29,035 nucleotides of DNA, from IMG/VR virus record IMGVR_UViG_3300032516_000136, positions 1 to 29,035 of that record; one strand, 5' to 3'. Below, piece after piece: positions 11,694 to 20,931 of the stretch. Source of the stretch: a virus. The stretch's first letter is position 1; the number at the start of each line of letters is the position of its first letter. The position numbers were made by a program, and so were the translations under genes. The notes below the pieces were generated by a model, which did not search any database, had not been told where the DNA came from, and saw nothing but the letters and a program-made list of their open reading frames with translations.

Positions 11694-12977
11694 ATGGCAC
11701 AACTGGTACTACATCCTGCTCAAAGTAAGATATTGGCAAGCAGTGCTAGATTTATAACTGCGATAGCAGGAATTCGTGGAGGTAAGACCACAATAGGTGG
11801 AATCTGGTTACTTAGCGAAATTGATAAGTTACGAGAACAGAACGAATTAGGAGATTTTTTAATTGCAGCTCCAACTTATAAGATTTTAGAACAAAGTACA
11901 CTACCCAAGTTTAAAGAGTTCTTTCCAAAGGACTGGGGAACTTGGATGGAGAATAAGGGTTATTTTAAGTTAAATTGGTTTAGACCAGGGAGTGATGAAC
12001 CTTGTCGTATTTATGTACGGTCAATGGATGAACCTGACAGTATTGAAGGAATGGATATTAGAGCTGGATGGTTGGATGAAGTTGGAAAGATGAAGTCTGC
12101 TGCATGGATTAATGCACAGGGTAGAGGATCTGTACATAAAGCTAGAATGATCCTAACCACAACTCCGTATAACACGGGATGGTTCTTCAGAGATGTGTAT
12201 CAGAAAGCTAAAGACGATAAAGACTACGAAGTAGTCATCTGGAAGTCAACAGACAATCCAGCGTTTCCAAAAGACGAGTATGAGCGAGCAAAGCGAACTT
12301 TACCCAAAGCAATCTTTGAAAGAAGATATGAAGGGAAGTTCACACGGTTGGAAGGATTGGTATATCCTGAGTTTGATGAAGAGTTCCATTGTGTGGAGCC
12401 TTTTGAAATCCCTAAAGATTGGCTTCGTTTTGGGGGGATGGATTTTGGACACTCTGTTCCTGCTGCTGTCTTATGTATTGCTCGTGATCCTGCAAGCAAT
12501 ACGTTTTATGTGTATAAAGAGTTCTATCGTTCGGAAGCTCTTTTAAAGACTTTAAGTGAATGGCTGCATAATGAGAGTTTAAAGTATGTTTTAGCAGATA
12601 CTCAAGCTGCTCAAAATATTTCTGAATTAAGATTACAATATGGTAATAAAGAAATACTTGAAGCTAATAAAGCAGTAGAGGTTGGGATACAAAGAATACG
12701 GTCATTGTTTGGGGATGGACGTTTAAAAATTTTTAGAGATAAGTGTCCTAATTTGGTTGAAGAGCTTTTAAGTTATCATTACAAGGCACCAAACGAAGAC
12801 ACACAGGATAATGATTCTCCTGTTAAGAAGCATGATCATGCTGTTGATGCTTTACGGTATGGATTCAGTAGACCGCTACAAGGTTTATATTTAAATAAAC
12901 CACAAAGGTCTAATACACATATTAAACAATATCACAGTAATTGGATGAAAGTTTCCGATTCAATAACGGGGTACTAA
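11694..12977 (+). CDS. terL: Terminase large subunit, 427 aa
   Basis: This is the ATP-driven DNA packaging motor and nuclease. Walker A is AGIRGGKTT (residues 25-33), Walker B AGWLDE (124-129) and the coupling motif TTTP (155-158). The C-terminal RNase H-like nuclease has its acidic residues in GGMDFGHS (D250), LADTQA (D302) and HDHAVDALRYG (D385). The length is typical of short forms (about 420-480 aa). The ATG at 11694 has AGAGGATA upstream at slightly long spacing. It is followed by portal with 1 nt between. Codon use is less A/T-ending than in portal, suggesting a different history. Confidence 0.95.
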   Translation: MAQLVLHPAQSKILASSARFITAIAGIRGGKTTIGGIWLLSEIDKLREQNELGDFLIAAPTYKILEQSTLPKFKEFFPKDWGTWMENKGYFKLNWFRPGSDEPCRIYVRSMDEPDSIEGMDIRAGWLDEVGKMKSAAWINAQGRGSVHKARMILTTTPYNTGWFFRDVYQKAKDDKDYEVVIWKSTDNPAFPKDEYERAKRTLPKAIFERRYEGKFTRLEGLVYPEFDEEFHCVEPFEIPKDWLRFGGMDFGHSVPAAVLCIARDPASNTFYVYKEFYRSEALLKTLSEWLHNESLKYVLADTQAAQNISELRLQYGNKEILEANKAVEVGIQRIRSLFGDGRLKIFRDKCPNLVEELLSYHYKAPNEDTQDNDSPVKKHDHAVDALRYGFSRPLQGLYLNKPQRSNTHIKQYHSNWMKVSDSITGY

Positions 12978-12978
12978 A

Positions 12979-14913
12979 ATGGCAACTCAAGATAATATGC
13001 CAAAAGAAGAAATAGATACTGAAGACATAAAAAAGATTGGAGATAAACAAGATCAATTTATTGCTTCTCCTGGAAAAGATTTTCAAGATCCAATTGCAAT
13101 TGAAGAGAAAGATCCAGATAAAAGAAAACTAAAAGAGCAAACAATTGTAGATAAAATTTCAAAGAAGTTTGATCAATGGAGTGCTTGGAGAAGACCATAC
13201 GAAAAAGTTTGGGATGAGTGTTATCGTCTTTATTTTAGTTCAACTGACAAACTTAAAACTCCAACTCGTTCATCTGTTACTGTACCCATCATCTTTCAAA
13301 TTATAGAAACTGCTCTTCCAAAGATTATAAATGTTATATTTTCTTCTAACGAAGATTTTTTTGAGTGTGTTCCTACTGATCCAGCGGAATTAGAAAGAAC
13401 AAATCTTGTAGAACTTCTTCTTGCATATCAACTTGCTCAAGCTGATTTCTTTGAGAAGTTTATGGACTTTACTAAACAACTTTTAATGTATGGAACTTCT
13501 TATTTAAAAGTATATTGGAAAGTAGTTAGAAAATGGGTTGTGGCAAGAGAACTTATTAGAGAACCTGTTTCTATTATGGGATTTAAATTAAAAGATGCAG
13601 TTTATGGAAAAGAGAAGAAAGAATATAAAGTTGTAGAGCGTAGACCTGAAGTAGATGTAATTGATATTCTTGATGTATTCCCTGATCCTGAGGCAAGAAG
13701 TGAAAGAGATTCTGAGGGAGTAATTATAAGATCTTGGATTAATATAGATCAATTAAAAGAACTTGGAGCTGGAAAATATCCAGTTTATGCAAATGTAGAT
13801 TCTGAAGACATTAAACCAGATAAGGCTTCATTTACTTCTTCAAGGCATGTGAGATATGCTATTCGTGGAACTTCTAGTGGAAATGCTGTTGATGCCCATC
13901 AAGTGGAATTATTGGAGTATTGGGGATACTGGGATCTTGATGGAGATGGAATAAGAGAAGAATGTTATATTGTTGTTGCTAATCGTAAAGTATTAGTAAA
14001 AGCAATAGGAAATCCTTTTGATCACCAGAAGCGTCCTCTTGTTCGTGCTGTTATGTTTCCCATTCCTATGGAGTGGTTTGGTATTGGACTTATTGAACCA
14101 GTTATAAATAATGTTCATGAACTTTGGACAATTCGTAGACAAAGACTTGATAATATTAATCAGGCATTAAATAGAATGTGGAAAGCTAATGCTTTAGCTG
14201 ATCTTGATCCTGATATGCTTGTTAGTTCTCCAGGTGGAATACTTTGGGTAGACCAGTTAACTGATGTTGAACCATTAGAACAAAATAATGTAACTGATCA
14301 AGCATTTACTGAAGCTGCTATGATTCAAACTGAAATCAAAGATGCTCTTATTCCTGATTCAGCAATGGGAACTCCACAGACAGGTAGATTAGGACGTACC
14401 GCTCGTGGAGCACAAATGATAATTGGTCAAGCTCTTGAAAAATTTGGAACTGCTATTAAGTTAATTGAAGAGATGGCTTTGAAAAGAGTTTTAAGAATGT
14501 TTTATCAACTTGATCTTCAATTTTTAGATGAAGATGAAGTATTTGAAAAGACAGGATTGTATGGTCATATATTTGACCGTGAAATAACTCCTGAAATGAT
14601 TCGTGCAGAATTTGAAATTAAAATTGTTGCTGTTAGTGATATCGTTGATAAAGAAAGTAAAATTAATAGAATTATTTCTTTTATGGGAATATTTGGAAAA
14701 GTATTATCTCCAGATAGTATCCTATCTCTTGCTAAAAAAGTTTGGAAACTTATGGGATTTAACAAAGATGAAATTAGTCTTACGGGAGTTTCAGCTCAAC
14801 CAGTACAAGGAAATGTAGTTGATGGTAATCTTTCTAATGCAGTTAGTGGACAAGTAGGAACTAATGGAGCAGAAACACCAATGGCTGCACCAAAGGAGAC
14901 TCCAAATGTCTGA
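12979..14913 (+). CDS. Portal protein (podovirus head-to-tail connector), 644 aa
   Basis: The protein should form the dodecameric ring through which DNA enters and leaves the head. A charged, disordered first 40 residues is followed by a helical stem region (WSAWRRPYEKVWDECYRLYF). Next come a wing with LDLDGDGIREE-type sequence near residue 315, GNPFDHQKRPLV, MEWFGIGLIEPV and IRRQRLDNINQALNRMW, which are typical of large P22/podovirus-like portals. The position between terL and scaffold supports the call. The C-terminal 50 residues are Asn/Val/Gly-rich. It overlaps the next gene by 8 nt. Codon use is strongly A/T-ending. Confidence 0.88.
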   Translation: MATQDNMPKEEIDTEDIKKIGDKQDQFIASPGKDFQDPIAIEEKDPDKRKLKEQTIVDKISKKFDQWSAWRRPYEKVWDECYRLYFSSTDKLKTPTRSSVTVPIIFQIIETALPKIINVIFSSNEDFFECVPTDPAELERTNLVELLLAYQLAQADFFEKFMDFTKQLLMYGTSYLKVYWKVVRKWVVARELIREPVSIMGFKLKDAVYGKEKKEYKVVERRPEVDVIDILDVFPDPEARSERDSEGVIIRSWINIDQLKELGAGKYPVYANVDSEDIKPDKASFTSSRHVRYAIRGTSSGNAVDAHQVELLEYWGYWDLDGDGIREECYIVVANRKVLVKAIGNPFDHQKRPLVRAVMFPIPMEWFGIGLIEPVINNVHELWTIRRQRLDNINQALNRMWKANALADLDPDMLVSSPGGILWVDQLTDVEPLEQNNVTDQAFTEAAMIQTEIKDALIPDSAMGTPQTGRLGRTARGAQMIIGQALEKFGTAIKLIEEMALKRVLRMFYQLDLQFLDEDEVFEKTGLYGHIFDREITPEMIRAEFEIKIVAVSDIVDKESKINRIISFMGIFGKVLSPDSILSLAKKVWKLMGFNKDEISLTGVSAQPVQGNVVDGNLSNAVSGQVGTNGAETPMAAPKETPNV

Positions 14914-15208
14914 AGAAACTTTATCTCATGCATCTGCTGAAGGTGATATAATTAGATCATTTTGCTTACATCCAGGATACAAACTTTATAGAGATGAAAT
15001 ACAAAAAATTATTGCTGATAGTAAAAATACTTGGCTTACCGGAACTGAAGAACAAGCTAGAGAAGCTAGGTTAGAAGCTAGAGGAGTGCAAAAAGCTCTT
15101 AGTCTTTTAACTAAATTTGTAGTTCTTGGAGATCAAGCTAAAAAGATTTTGGCAAATAATGCCACTCCAGATTTAAACGCTCTCGCGGATAGCGAACAAA
15201 GCGTATAA
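14906..15208 (+). CDS. Small helical protein between portal and scaffold, 100 aa
   Basis: The ATG at 14906 is preceded by AAGGAGACTCC inside the portal 3' end; an earlier in-frame ATG at 14864 lacks an RBS. The sequence is helical (DEIQKIIADSKNTWLTG, then EEQAREARLEARGVQKALSL). Small proteins of this kind commonly sit between portal and scaffold genes in podoviruses, and their role is unknown. Co-translation with portal is likely from the 8-nt overlap. Confidence 0.7.
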   Translation: MSEETLSHASAEGDIIRSFCLHPGYKLYRDEIQKIIADSKNTWLTGTEEQAREARLEARGVQKALSLLTKFVVLGDQAKKILANNATPDLNALADSEQSV

Positions 15209-15219
15209 GGAGAAGTAAA

Positions 15220-16032
15220 ATGGAAAATAACAACGATAATCAATCAGCACCCCTTGAGGATAATGCTGAGAAGACCGTTGATACTACTGACACCTCTAAA
15301 GAAGTAGGAGAGACAAAACCCACCGACAATACTCAACCTGCTCCTAAAGAGTTTAATGTGCAGCAAAGTTATGACGAGTTAAGGTCACAGTTTGATACCG
15401 TGAATAAATCGTATGGAGAACTTCGTAAGGAGTTTACTAAACGAACTCAGGAATCAGCTTCTGTTCAAAGACGACTTGACGAAGTTTATGATACACTCAA
15501 GAAAGCCACCGAAACTCCAATTGATCCTGCACAGTTTATTCGTGATTTACAGACACAAGGCCCAAAAGCATTGCAACCGCATTTTCAAAAGTGGTTAGAA
15601 CCAATTAAGTCTGACTATGAAAAAAAGATTAGTGAAACAAATGAGAAGAATATGGCACTAGAAACTGAAGTCAATTTAATGAGACGACGGTCAGATGCTA
15701 TTAACTATCCCGACTTCACTAAACTTGAACCTATAATGAAAGATTTAAGTGATGATTCTAACTGTCCTGTTAATTGGAATATGCCTATTGCAGATTGCAT
15801 TGATACCTTGTACAAACTAGCTAAAGATCGAAGTGCAGAAGGAGCCGTAGAAGAAGCAAGAAAACTCGGCGAAAAATCTGCTGAAAGTAAACTAGCGAGA
15901 GAGGCCCGAACGGGCACCGCTGGCGGTGGGAAATCTGTTTCAACATCCACTCCTGACCTCAACAAAATTACAGATATTGACGAACTTCGTAAGATCGTCG
16001 CTTCTCAAATTGGTGTGGCCGAGAGGGATTAA
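15220..16032 (+). CDS. Capsid scaffold protein, 270 aa
   Basis: The protein is acidic at its N-terminus (Asn/Asp/Glu/Thr-rich, residues 1-45), then helical coiled-coil (YDELRSQFDTVNKSYGELRK, FTKRTQESASVQRRLDEVYD and later EKKISETNEKNMALETEVNL). It ends with a Gly-rich stretch followed by DLNKITDIDELRKIV, a likely capsid-binding helix. It lies directly before the capsid gene, as scaffolds do. It should guide procapsid assembly and leave or be cleaved afterwards. RBS AAGGAGAAG. The 3' part has a locally GC-rich stretch (15901-15930) coding the Gly/Thr-rich linker. Confidence 0.8.
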   Translation: MENNNDNQSAPLEDNAEKTVDTTDTSKEVGETKPTDNTQPAPKEFNVQQSYDELRSQFDTVNKSYGELRKEFTKRTQESASVQRRLDEVYDTLKKATETPIDPAQFIRDLQTQGPKALQPHFQKWLEPIKSDYEKKISETNEKNMALETEVNLMRRRSDAINYPDFTKLEPIMKDLSDDSNCPVNWNMPIADCIDTLYKLAKDRSAEGAVEEARKLGEKSAESKLAREARTGTAGGGKSVSTSTPDLNKITDIDELRKIVASQIGVAERD

Positions 16033-16048
16033 GTAAGGAGATATTCCT

Positions 16049-17002
16049 ATGGCTGGTGTACTTAATACAAATATTACAACTACTAGTGGTTTTCCAAACG
16101 CTAGTGCAGCTATTTATTATGACAAACGGTTGTTAACCCGCCTTGAGAAAGAGCTACATTTTGACCAATTTGGTCAGAAGAAAACTCTTCCAAAAGGATC
16201 TGGTAGAACAATTACGTTTACTCGTTATACTAACTTCGCTGCGAATACGACACCTCTTAACGAAGGTGAGAGTCCTGATGGTTTGACACTTCAGTCAACC
16301 CAAATCCCTTGTATTCCTCTTCAGTATGGAGACTATGTTACTCTATCTGATTATTTGATCGGGGAATCAATTGATCCTGTTATTGAAGGTGCGTTAGATG
16401 TTCTTCAGTATCGTGCTGCTCTAAGCATTGATACAATTATCCGCAATTCTCTTGATGGTAATGTTACGAAGCAATTTGCTAATAAAGTTGCTAATGAAGC
16501 TGCAGTTATTGCCGTTATGACATCTTCAGAAATTCGGCGTGCAGTTTACACTCTTCGCAATGTTGCTGCAAAAAGAATTGGAAGTTCTTATCCTTGCGTT
16601 ATTTCTCCTGCTCAGTCTTTTGATTTACAGGGTGAAAATGCAACTGGAGCTTGGCTTGATATGAACAAGTATACTACCCCTGGCCCTCTTTATAAGGGTG
16701 AGATTGGTAGTATGTATGGTTCTCGTCTTGTTGAATCTCCAAACGTTTATATTCACGTTGCTGCTGGTGGTGGTTCTCCTGCTGCTGATGTTCATCAGGC
16801 TTATATGTTTGCTCAAGAAGCCTATGGTCTTGTGGAACTTGCTGGAAATAATCTAAAGACGATTATCAAACAGCTTGGTTCTGCTGGATCTGCTGATCCG
16901 TTGGATCAACGTTCAACAGTTGGTTATAAATTCAGTCATGTTACGAAGGTTCTTGATGTTCTTCGTGCGATTGAAATTTATACTGCTACAGCTGCGTATT
17001 AA
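16049..17002 (+). CDS. Major capsid protein, N4-gp56 family, 317 aa
   Basis: This should be the HK97-fold shell protein. The N-terminal layout YYDKRLLTRLEKELHFDQFG, then KTLPKGSGRTITFTRYTNF, LNEGESPDG and GDYVTLSDYL matches the N4-gp56 family of major capsid proteins. The rest also fits: a helix with YRAALSIDTIIRN and the strand VISPAQSFDLQ. Length and position after scaffold fit. The RBS TAAGGAGATATT is strong. It is followed by a 95-nt gap with a long stem-loop, consistent with separate control of this highly expressed gene. Confidence 0.9.
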   Translation: MAGVLNTNITTTSGFPNASAAIYYDKRLLTRLEKELHFDQFGQKKTLPKGSGRTITFTRYTNFAANTTPLNEGESPDGLTLQSTQIPCIPLQYGDYVTLSDYLIGESIDPVIEGALDVLQYRAALSIDTIIRNSLDGNVTKQFANKVANEAAVIAVMTSSEIRRAVYTLRNVAAKRIGSSYPCVISPAQSFDLQGENATGAWLDMNKYTTPGPLYKGEIGSMYGSRLVESPNVYIHVAAGGGSPAADVHQAYMFAQEAYGLVELAGNNLKTIIKQLGSAGSADPLDQRSTVGYKFSHVTKVLDVLRAIEIYTATAAY

Positions 17003-17030
17003 AGTTTATTCATTCGTTTATTAGAGGTTC

Positions 17031-17073
17031 GGGGTTAACCTTGGATTCTAGAAATTGGAATCCTAAAAACCCC
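17031..17073 (+). other. Two-part stem-loop after the capsid gene
   Basis: An outer stem GGGGTT (17031-17036) pairs with AACCCC (17068-17073), and an inner stem GGATTC (17043-17048) pairs with GAATCC (17058-17063) around a 9-nt loop. No T-run follows, so it may stabilise the capsid mRNA end, act as an RNase site or weakly reduce read-through. Confidence 0.5.
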
Positions 17074-17097
17074 ACAAGATTAGCTTAGGATAGAATA

Positions 17098-19281
17098 ATG
17101 GGTATTAAATTTCCTGAATTTGCTCCTGCTGATGGTGATGACGAAACTATATCACCTATTACCAATGCAAGAAGTGTATTAGGTGCTGATCCTATTACTG
17201 GAGCAACACGAAGAGTTACAGTTGATTCTGATCACTGTCTTTTGGTTAATATTAAAAAAGGAGATGCTTTTTCTTTTACTCCAGATAAAAGTTTAAGAGT
17301 TCAGTTTGCTAATTCAAGTCGTTTAATTTGGGATACAGAAATAGATTGGAATAAAGGATTATTAGATTCTAATTTAGAAATTTTTGGAGTTGGTTCATCT
17401 GCAGTTTTAAGACCTAAGCAGAATATCGGCATTAGATCTATTAGTTGGGATAGTGCTGCAGAATATACTTTATCAGATGTAAATAAACTTGAAATTATTA
17501 GCGGGTCTGCTAAGCTAAAAGCATTGTCTGGTAATGAAGTTAATTATGCATTTTCTAATGGTGCAGATTATACTTATGATTCGAATAAAATTATAGTTAA
17601 TGGCGGGATAGCTAAATTAGTTGGTATGGTAGGAGTTTATACACAATACCATTTAAATGAATCTTCTGGAACAACTGCCACTGATTCATCCGGTAATGGA
17701 AGAAATGGAACTACAGTTAATAATCCTTCTTGGGTAGCAGCTAAGTTAAATAATGGTTTACAATTAAATGGAACGAATCAAACGGTAAACTGTGGCGCGA
17801 TAGCTGGATTTGAAAGAACGAATGTGTTTAGTTTAGAAGCGTGGATTAAAACTACTAAAACAACTGCCCAATGTATAGTAAGTAAAATGTTATGGTCTGC
17901 CCCCTATACTGGTTGGAGATTTTTTCTTTCAGCTGGCAAACCTTATTTTAATTTATATGGAACATCAGATGTATTACAGATACATACAAATGATGTACTT
18001 TCAGATGGTAATTGGCATCATTGTATTGCTACTTATGACGGTACAAGTTTAGCTAGTGGAGTTAAAATCTATTTAGACGGTTCTTTAAAAACAAATATTG
18101 TTGATAATAATAGTATAACTTCCACAATTTTAAATAGTGCATCTTGTTATGTTGGAAGCCGAGAGAATGGTGGAGAAAGATGGCTGGGTATACTAGATGA
18201 AGTTGTAATTTATGATAAAGTGTTGTCCCAAGTAGAGGTTACATCACGATATAATTCAGGTGCAGGAACTGAAGGTGGTGGATACGATACTGGAAATCCA
18301 ACCATTGTCAATAATACAGGTTTTACCTTTGTTTCTAGTCTAGTACAATTCATAGAAACTTCTTCAAAACCCAGCGGTTCAGATATTAAATATCATATTT
18401 CTTCTGACAATGGATCTACTTGGAAATATTGGTCTGGATCATCGTGGACTATTACGGATAATACATATACGCAAGCTAATACAGCCAGCGAAATAAATAC
18501 AAATATAGGAAGCCTAGGATCTTCTGGTATTTTAAAATTTCGAGCATTATTACACTCAGATACAAGTATTGTCACACCAGAATTAGACAATATTTATACC
18601 AAAGAACTTATTACATATTCAACTCAAGATAACTTATATATTGATACAAAAGATGCTGCACAAATTATTGATTTAGCACTCCTGAATTGGCAAACTGCTA
18701 CATTTAGTTCAACTATACCAGTAAATACAGATATTAAAGTGTTATTTTCTGTTGATGGAAGAATTTCTTGGCTAACTTGGAATGGAGTTACATGGATTAC
18801 TCCAGTAGATTCTACTCTTAGAGTTAATGCTACAGATCTTACTACTGTAATAACTAATTTTAGCACTCTTCCTATAGGAATAAAAACTTTAGATATAAGA
18901 GTATTTTTAAATACAAATGATTTAAGTATTACTCCACTAATAGACAACTTAGATACAGTCATTAATGAAGGGTACAGTATAAGCGGATATTATGAGACAA
19001 ATATTTTTGATTCAAATTTAGTAAGTCAACTTTGGGAAATTTTTGACGCTAGTAAAATATCACCTTCTGGAACGTCAGTAGTTATTAAATGTAGAAGTTC
19101 AAATTCTTTGTCAGATATGGGAAGTTATGGATCTCCATTAACTATAGGTAATTCAATAGGATTAAACGGTCAATTTATTCAATTTTCAATTGAATTTGTT
19201 GGAACATTAACTGCTAGAGCTTTAGTTGACTATATTTCAGTAAGATATGTAACACCTTTGGTTTATGATATAAATCCATAA
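17098..19281 (+). CDS. Virion protein with LamG/concanavalin-like domain, 727 aa
   Basis: Residues about 183-392 form a LamG-like jelly roll: YHLNESSGTTATDSSGNGRN, then LQLNGTNQTVNCG, FSLEAWIKT, DGNWHHCIATYDG, VKIYLDG and ILDEVVIYDKVLS in the usual order. This domain binds carbohydrates or proteins on surfaces. Residues before it may be the virion anchor. Those after it are beta-rich with repeated GSTWKYWSGSSWTI-like turns, typical of fibre or decoration proteins. The position directly after the capsid suggests a head fibre or a tail appendage that binds the host. RBS TAGGATAG. The domain is sure; the place in the virion is inferred. Confidence 0.72.
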   Translation: MGIKFPEFAPADGDDETISPITNARSVLGADPITGATRRVTVDSDHCLLVNIKKGDAFSFTPDKSLRVQFANSSRLIWDTEIDWNKGLLDSNLEIFGVGSSAVLRPKQNIGIRSISWDSAAEYTLSDVNKLEIISGSAKLKALSGNEVNYAFSNGADYTYDSNKIIVNGGIAKLVGMVGVYTQYHLNESSGTTATDSSGNGRNGTTVNNPSWVAAKLNNGLQLNGTNQTVNCGAIAGFERTNVFSLEAWIKTTKTTAQCIVSKMLWSAPYTGWRFFLSAGKPYFNLYGTSDVLQIHTNDVLSDGNWHHCIATYDGTSLASGVKIYLDGSLKTNIVDNNSITSTILNSASCYVGSRENGGERWLGILDEVVIYDKVLSQVEVTSRYNSGAGTEGGGYDTGNPTIVNNTGFTFVSSLVQFIETSSKPSGSDIKYHISSDNGSTWKYWSGSSWTITDNTYTQANTASEINTNIGSLGSSGILKFRALLHSDTSIVTPELDNIYTKELITYSTQDNLYIDTKDAAQIIDLALLNWQTATFSSTIPVNTDIKVLFSVDGRISWLTWNGVTWITPVDSTLRVNATDLTTVITNFSTLPIGIKTLDIRVFLNTNDLSITPLIDNLDTVINEGYSISGYYETNIFDSNLVSQLWEIFDASKISPSGTSVVIKCRSSNSLSDMGSYGSPLTIGNSIGLNGQFIQFSIEFVGTLTARALVDYISVRYVTPLVYDINP

Positions 19282-19299
19282 AAATTTAAGGAGACTAAA

Positions 19300-19563
19300 A
19301 TGAAAGAAGAAGCGTTGTCACCAAGTTACGTACCAATTTCAAGAATAGTTGTATCCAAAGATGAAGCACAAAGTTGCACAGTTGGTGATACAGCTGAATT
19401 TAGAGTATCTGGAAAGATAACAGATATTCATGAATGTGAAGATGAATCTAGTAAATACTATGAGATTACTCTTGAACAGTCTAACTCTTCAAAAGAAGAG
19501 AAAAATCTTGAGAGTATGTCACCTGAAGAGATGAGAAAAAAACTGCCAGTGGCAGAAAGATAA
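19300..19563 (+). CDS. Small virion-block protein, 87 aa
   Basis: The N-terminal two thirds look like a small beta barrel (ISRIVVSKDEAQSCTVGDTA, then EFRVSGKITDIHECED, YYEITLE), and the acidic tail contains ESMSPEEMRKKLP. No family is recognised; a minor structural or chaperone role is possible from position. RBS AAGGAGAC precedes the ATG at 19300. Confidence 0.6.
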   Translation: MKEEALSPSYVPISRIVVSKDEAQSCTVGDTAEFRVSGKITDIHECEDESSKYYEITLEQSNSSKEEKNLESMSPEEMRKKLPVAER

Positions 19564-19575
19564 AAGGAGAAATTT

Positions 19576-20370
19576 ATGGAGTATAGTTTATTACATGGTA
19601 TCACAGAAAGTGATACTGAATTACAAGTTACTAATACAATATCTGATGTAAATAATAGTGGAGTATTAACTATTGAAAGTGAAACAATATATTTTACTCA
19701 TGTATCAGATAGTCAGTTTTTAGGTTTAACAAGAGGAGCTAACGGAACAACTGCTGCTACTCATGCTGCTAAAAAAGTAATTACAGTAGTGTCTATTAAT
19801 CCTTCTGGAACAACTGAAGTTGTTAGAGGATATAAAGATAATGCAGCTTCATTAAGAGTTAGTGGAGTAGATATTAATGGAAAGTATGTTCAGTCTTATT
19901 CAGGAGTATTTCACAATGATTCTTATGATACAAATGGTTTATTAGATACAAGATTTATTACTGGTGGTAATGAAGATATGGATTTAGAAATTCAATCTTC
20001 AAATGCTCTCCTTATTTCAGCAGTAGGAGAAAATACAAGTGGATTTGCTAAAATTGCTGCTCGTACAAATGTTGTGTTTAATCTTAGGGATGAAGCTGAC
20101 CAAGATTCACCTAAACAACTAATTCTTGATCGTGTAGATACTGGAACAGTTGGATCTGCAAATACTTCTGATGTAAATGTAACAGTTAATGCAGGAAATT
20201 TACGATTACTGTCTGGGAATTTAACAGGAACTGTTGTTCTTCCAACATTAACTGCAACTGAAGTATCAAGTTTAACTCCAGTTGAAGGTATGCTTGCTTA
20301 TGACTCTACTAATCATAAAGTAACTGTGTATAATGGATCATCTTGGAAAGTAGTTACATTTGATGCATAA
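19576..20370 (+). CDS. Fibre-like virion protein, 264 aa
   Basis: Residues 1-75 form a small beta module (SGVLTIESETIYFTHV ... FLGLTRGANGTTAATHA) found at the start of many phage fibre-like proteins. It also occurs in the 501-aa protein of this window. The middle is beta-rich with Asn/Thr/Ser. The end, LTPVEGMLAYDSTNHKVTVY, NGSSWKVV, is a common C-terminal fibre motif. It should be a trimeric head- or tail-attached fibre or spike. RBS AAGGAGAAA. Confidence 0.65.
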   Translation: MEYSLLHGITESDTELQVTNTISDVNNSGVLTIESETIYFTHVSDSQFLGLTRGANGTTAATHAAKKVITVVSINPSGTTEVVRGYKDNAASLRVSGVDINGKYVQSYSGVFHNDSYDTNGLLDTRFITGGNEDMDLEIQSSNALLISAVGENTSGFAKIAARTNVVFNLRDEADQDSPKQLILDRVDTGTVGSANTSDVNVTVNAGNLRLLSGNLTGTVVLPTLTATEVSSLTPVEGMLAYDSTNHKVTVYNGSSWKVVTFDA

Positions 20371-20451
20371 GTTTGCTGTGGGTGGGATAATTCCCTGAAA
20401 GCTGGAGATAACCACAATTAAAACAATCCAGCGAAGATTTAGGAGGAAAGA

Positions 20452-20931
20452 ATGTTAATAGGAACATTCCATAAATACGTACAACAATGTAATCCAAAAC
20501 TAAGGTTTTTATCATCTTCAGATGAGTCTAAACCTATTGGCTTATACTATATTGATGACTTTAAAATAGAGCATGTATGCGGAACAGACAGATTCTGTAC
20601 CCCTGAATTTATAGAGTTTGATTCTGTTGGTCATATAGTAAAGTCTGGATGGAGACGAACTATTGATATTCTTATTAGTAAAAAGTATGTTTCTGCTGAC
20701 AAAGCATCTGCTATTTTTGGTAGTTGCTTTAGTAAAGATTGCAAACATCTTAACACAAGATTTAAACCAGAGTTAGATCCAGTTGGAAGAGCTATTAGGG
20801 ATGCAAGTAAAGAAACTACAAAAGTTATGATTGAAGGGGAAGCTGTTGACAGTGTTCCAATGAAACGAGATGATATTATGGATATCTCCAGTATGATAAA
20901 TAAGAAGAAGGAGAAAGAAAATGCAGCTTAG
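20452..20931 (+). CDS. Conserved hypothetical virion-block protein, 159 aa
   Basis: The central part (GLYYIDDFKIEHVCG, then PEFIEFDSVGHIVKSGWRRT) is a pattern seen in phage proteins near connector genes; the C-terminus is Lys/Glu-rich. No function is assigned. RBS GGAGGAAAG lies just before the ATG at 20452. Its last 11 nt overlap the adaptor gene, whose RBS lies inside its Lys-rich tail. Confidence 0.6.
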   Translation: MLIGTFHKYVQQCNPKLRFLSSSDESKPIGLYYIDDFKIEHVCGTDRFCTPEFIEFDSVGHIVKSGWRRTIDILISKKYVSADKASAIFGSCFSKDCKHLNTRFKPELDPVGRAIRDASKETTKVMIEGEAVDSVPMKRDDIMDISSMINKKKEKENAA

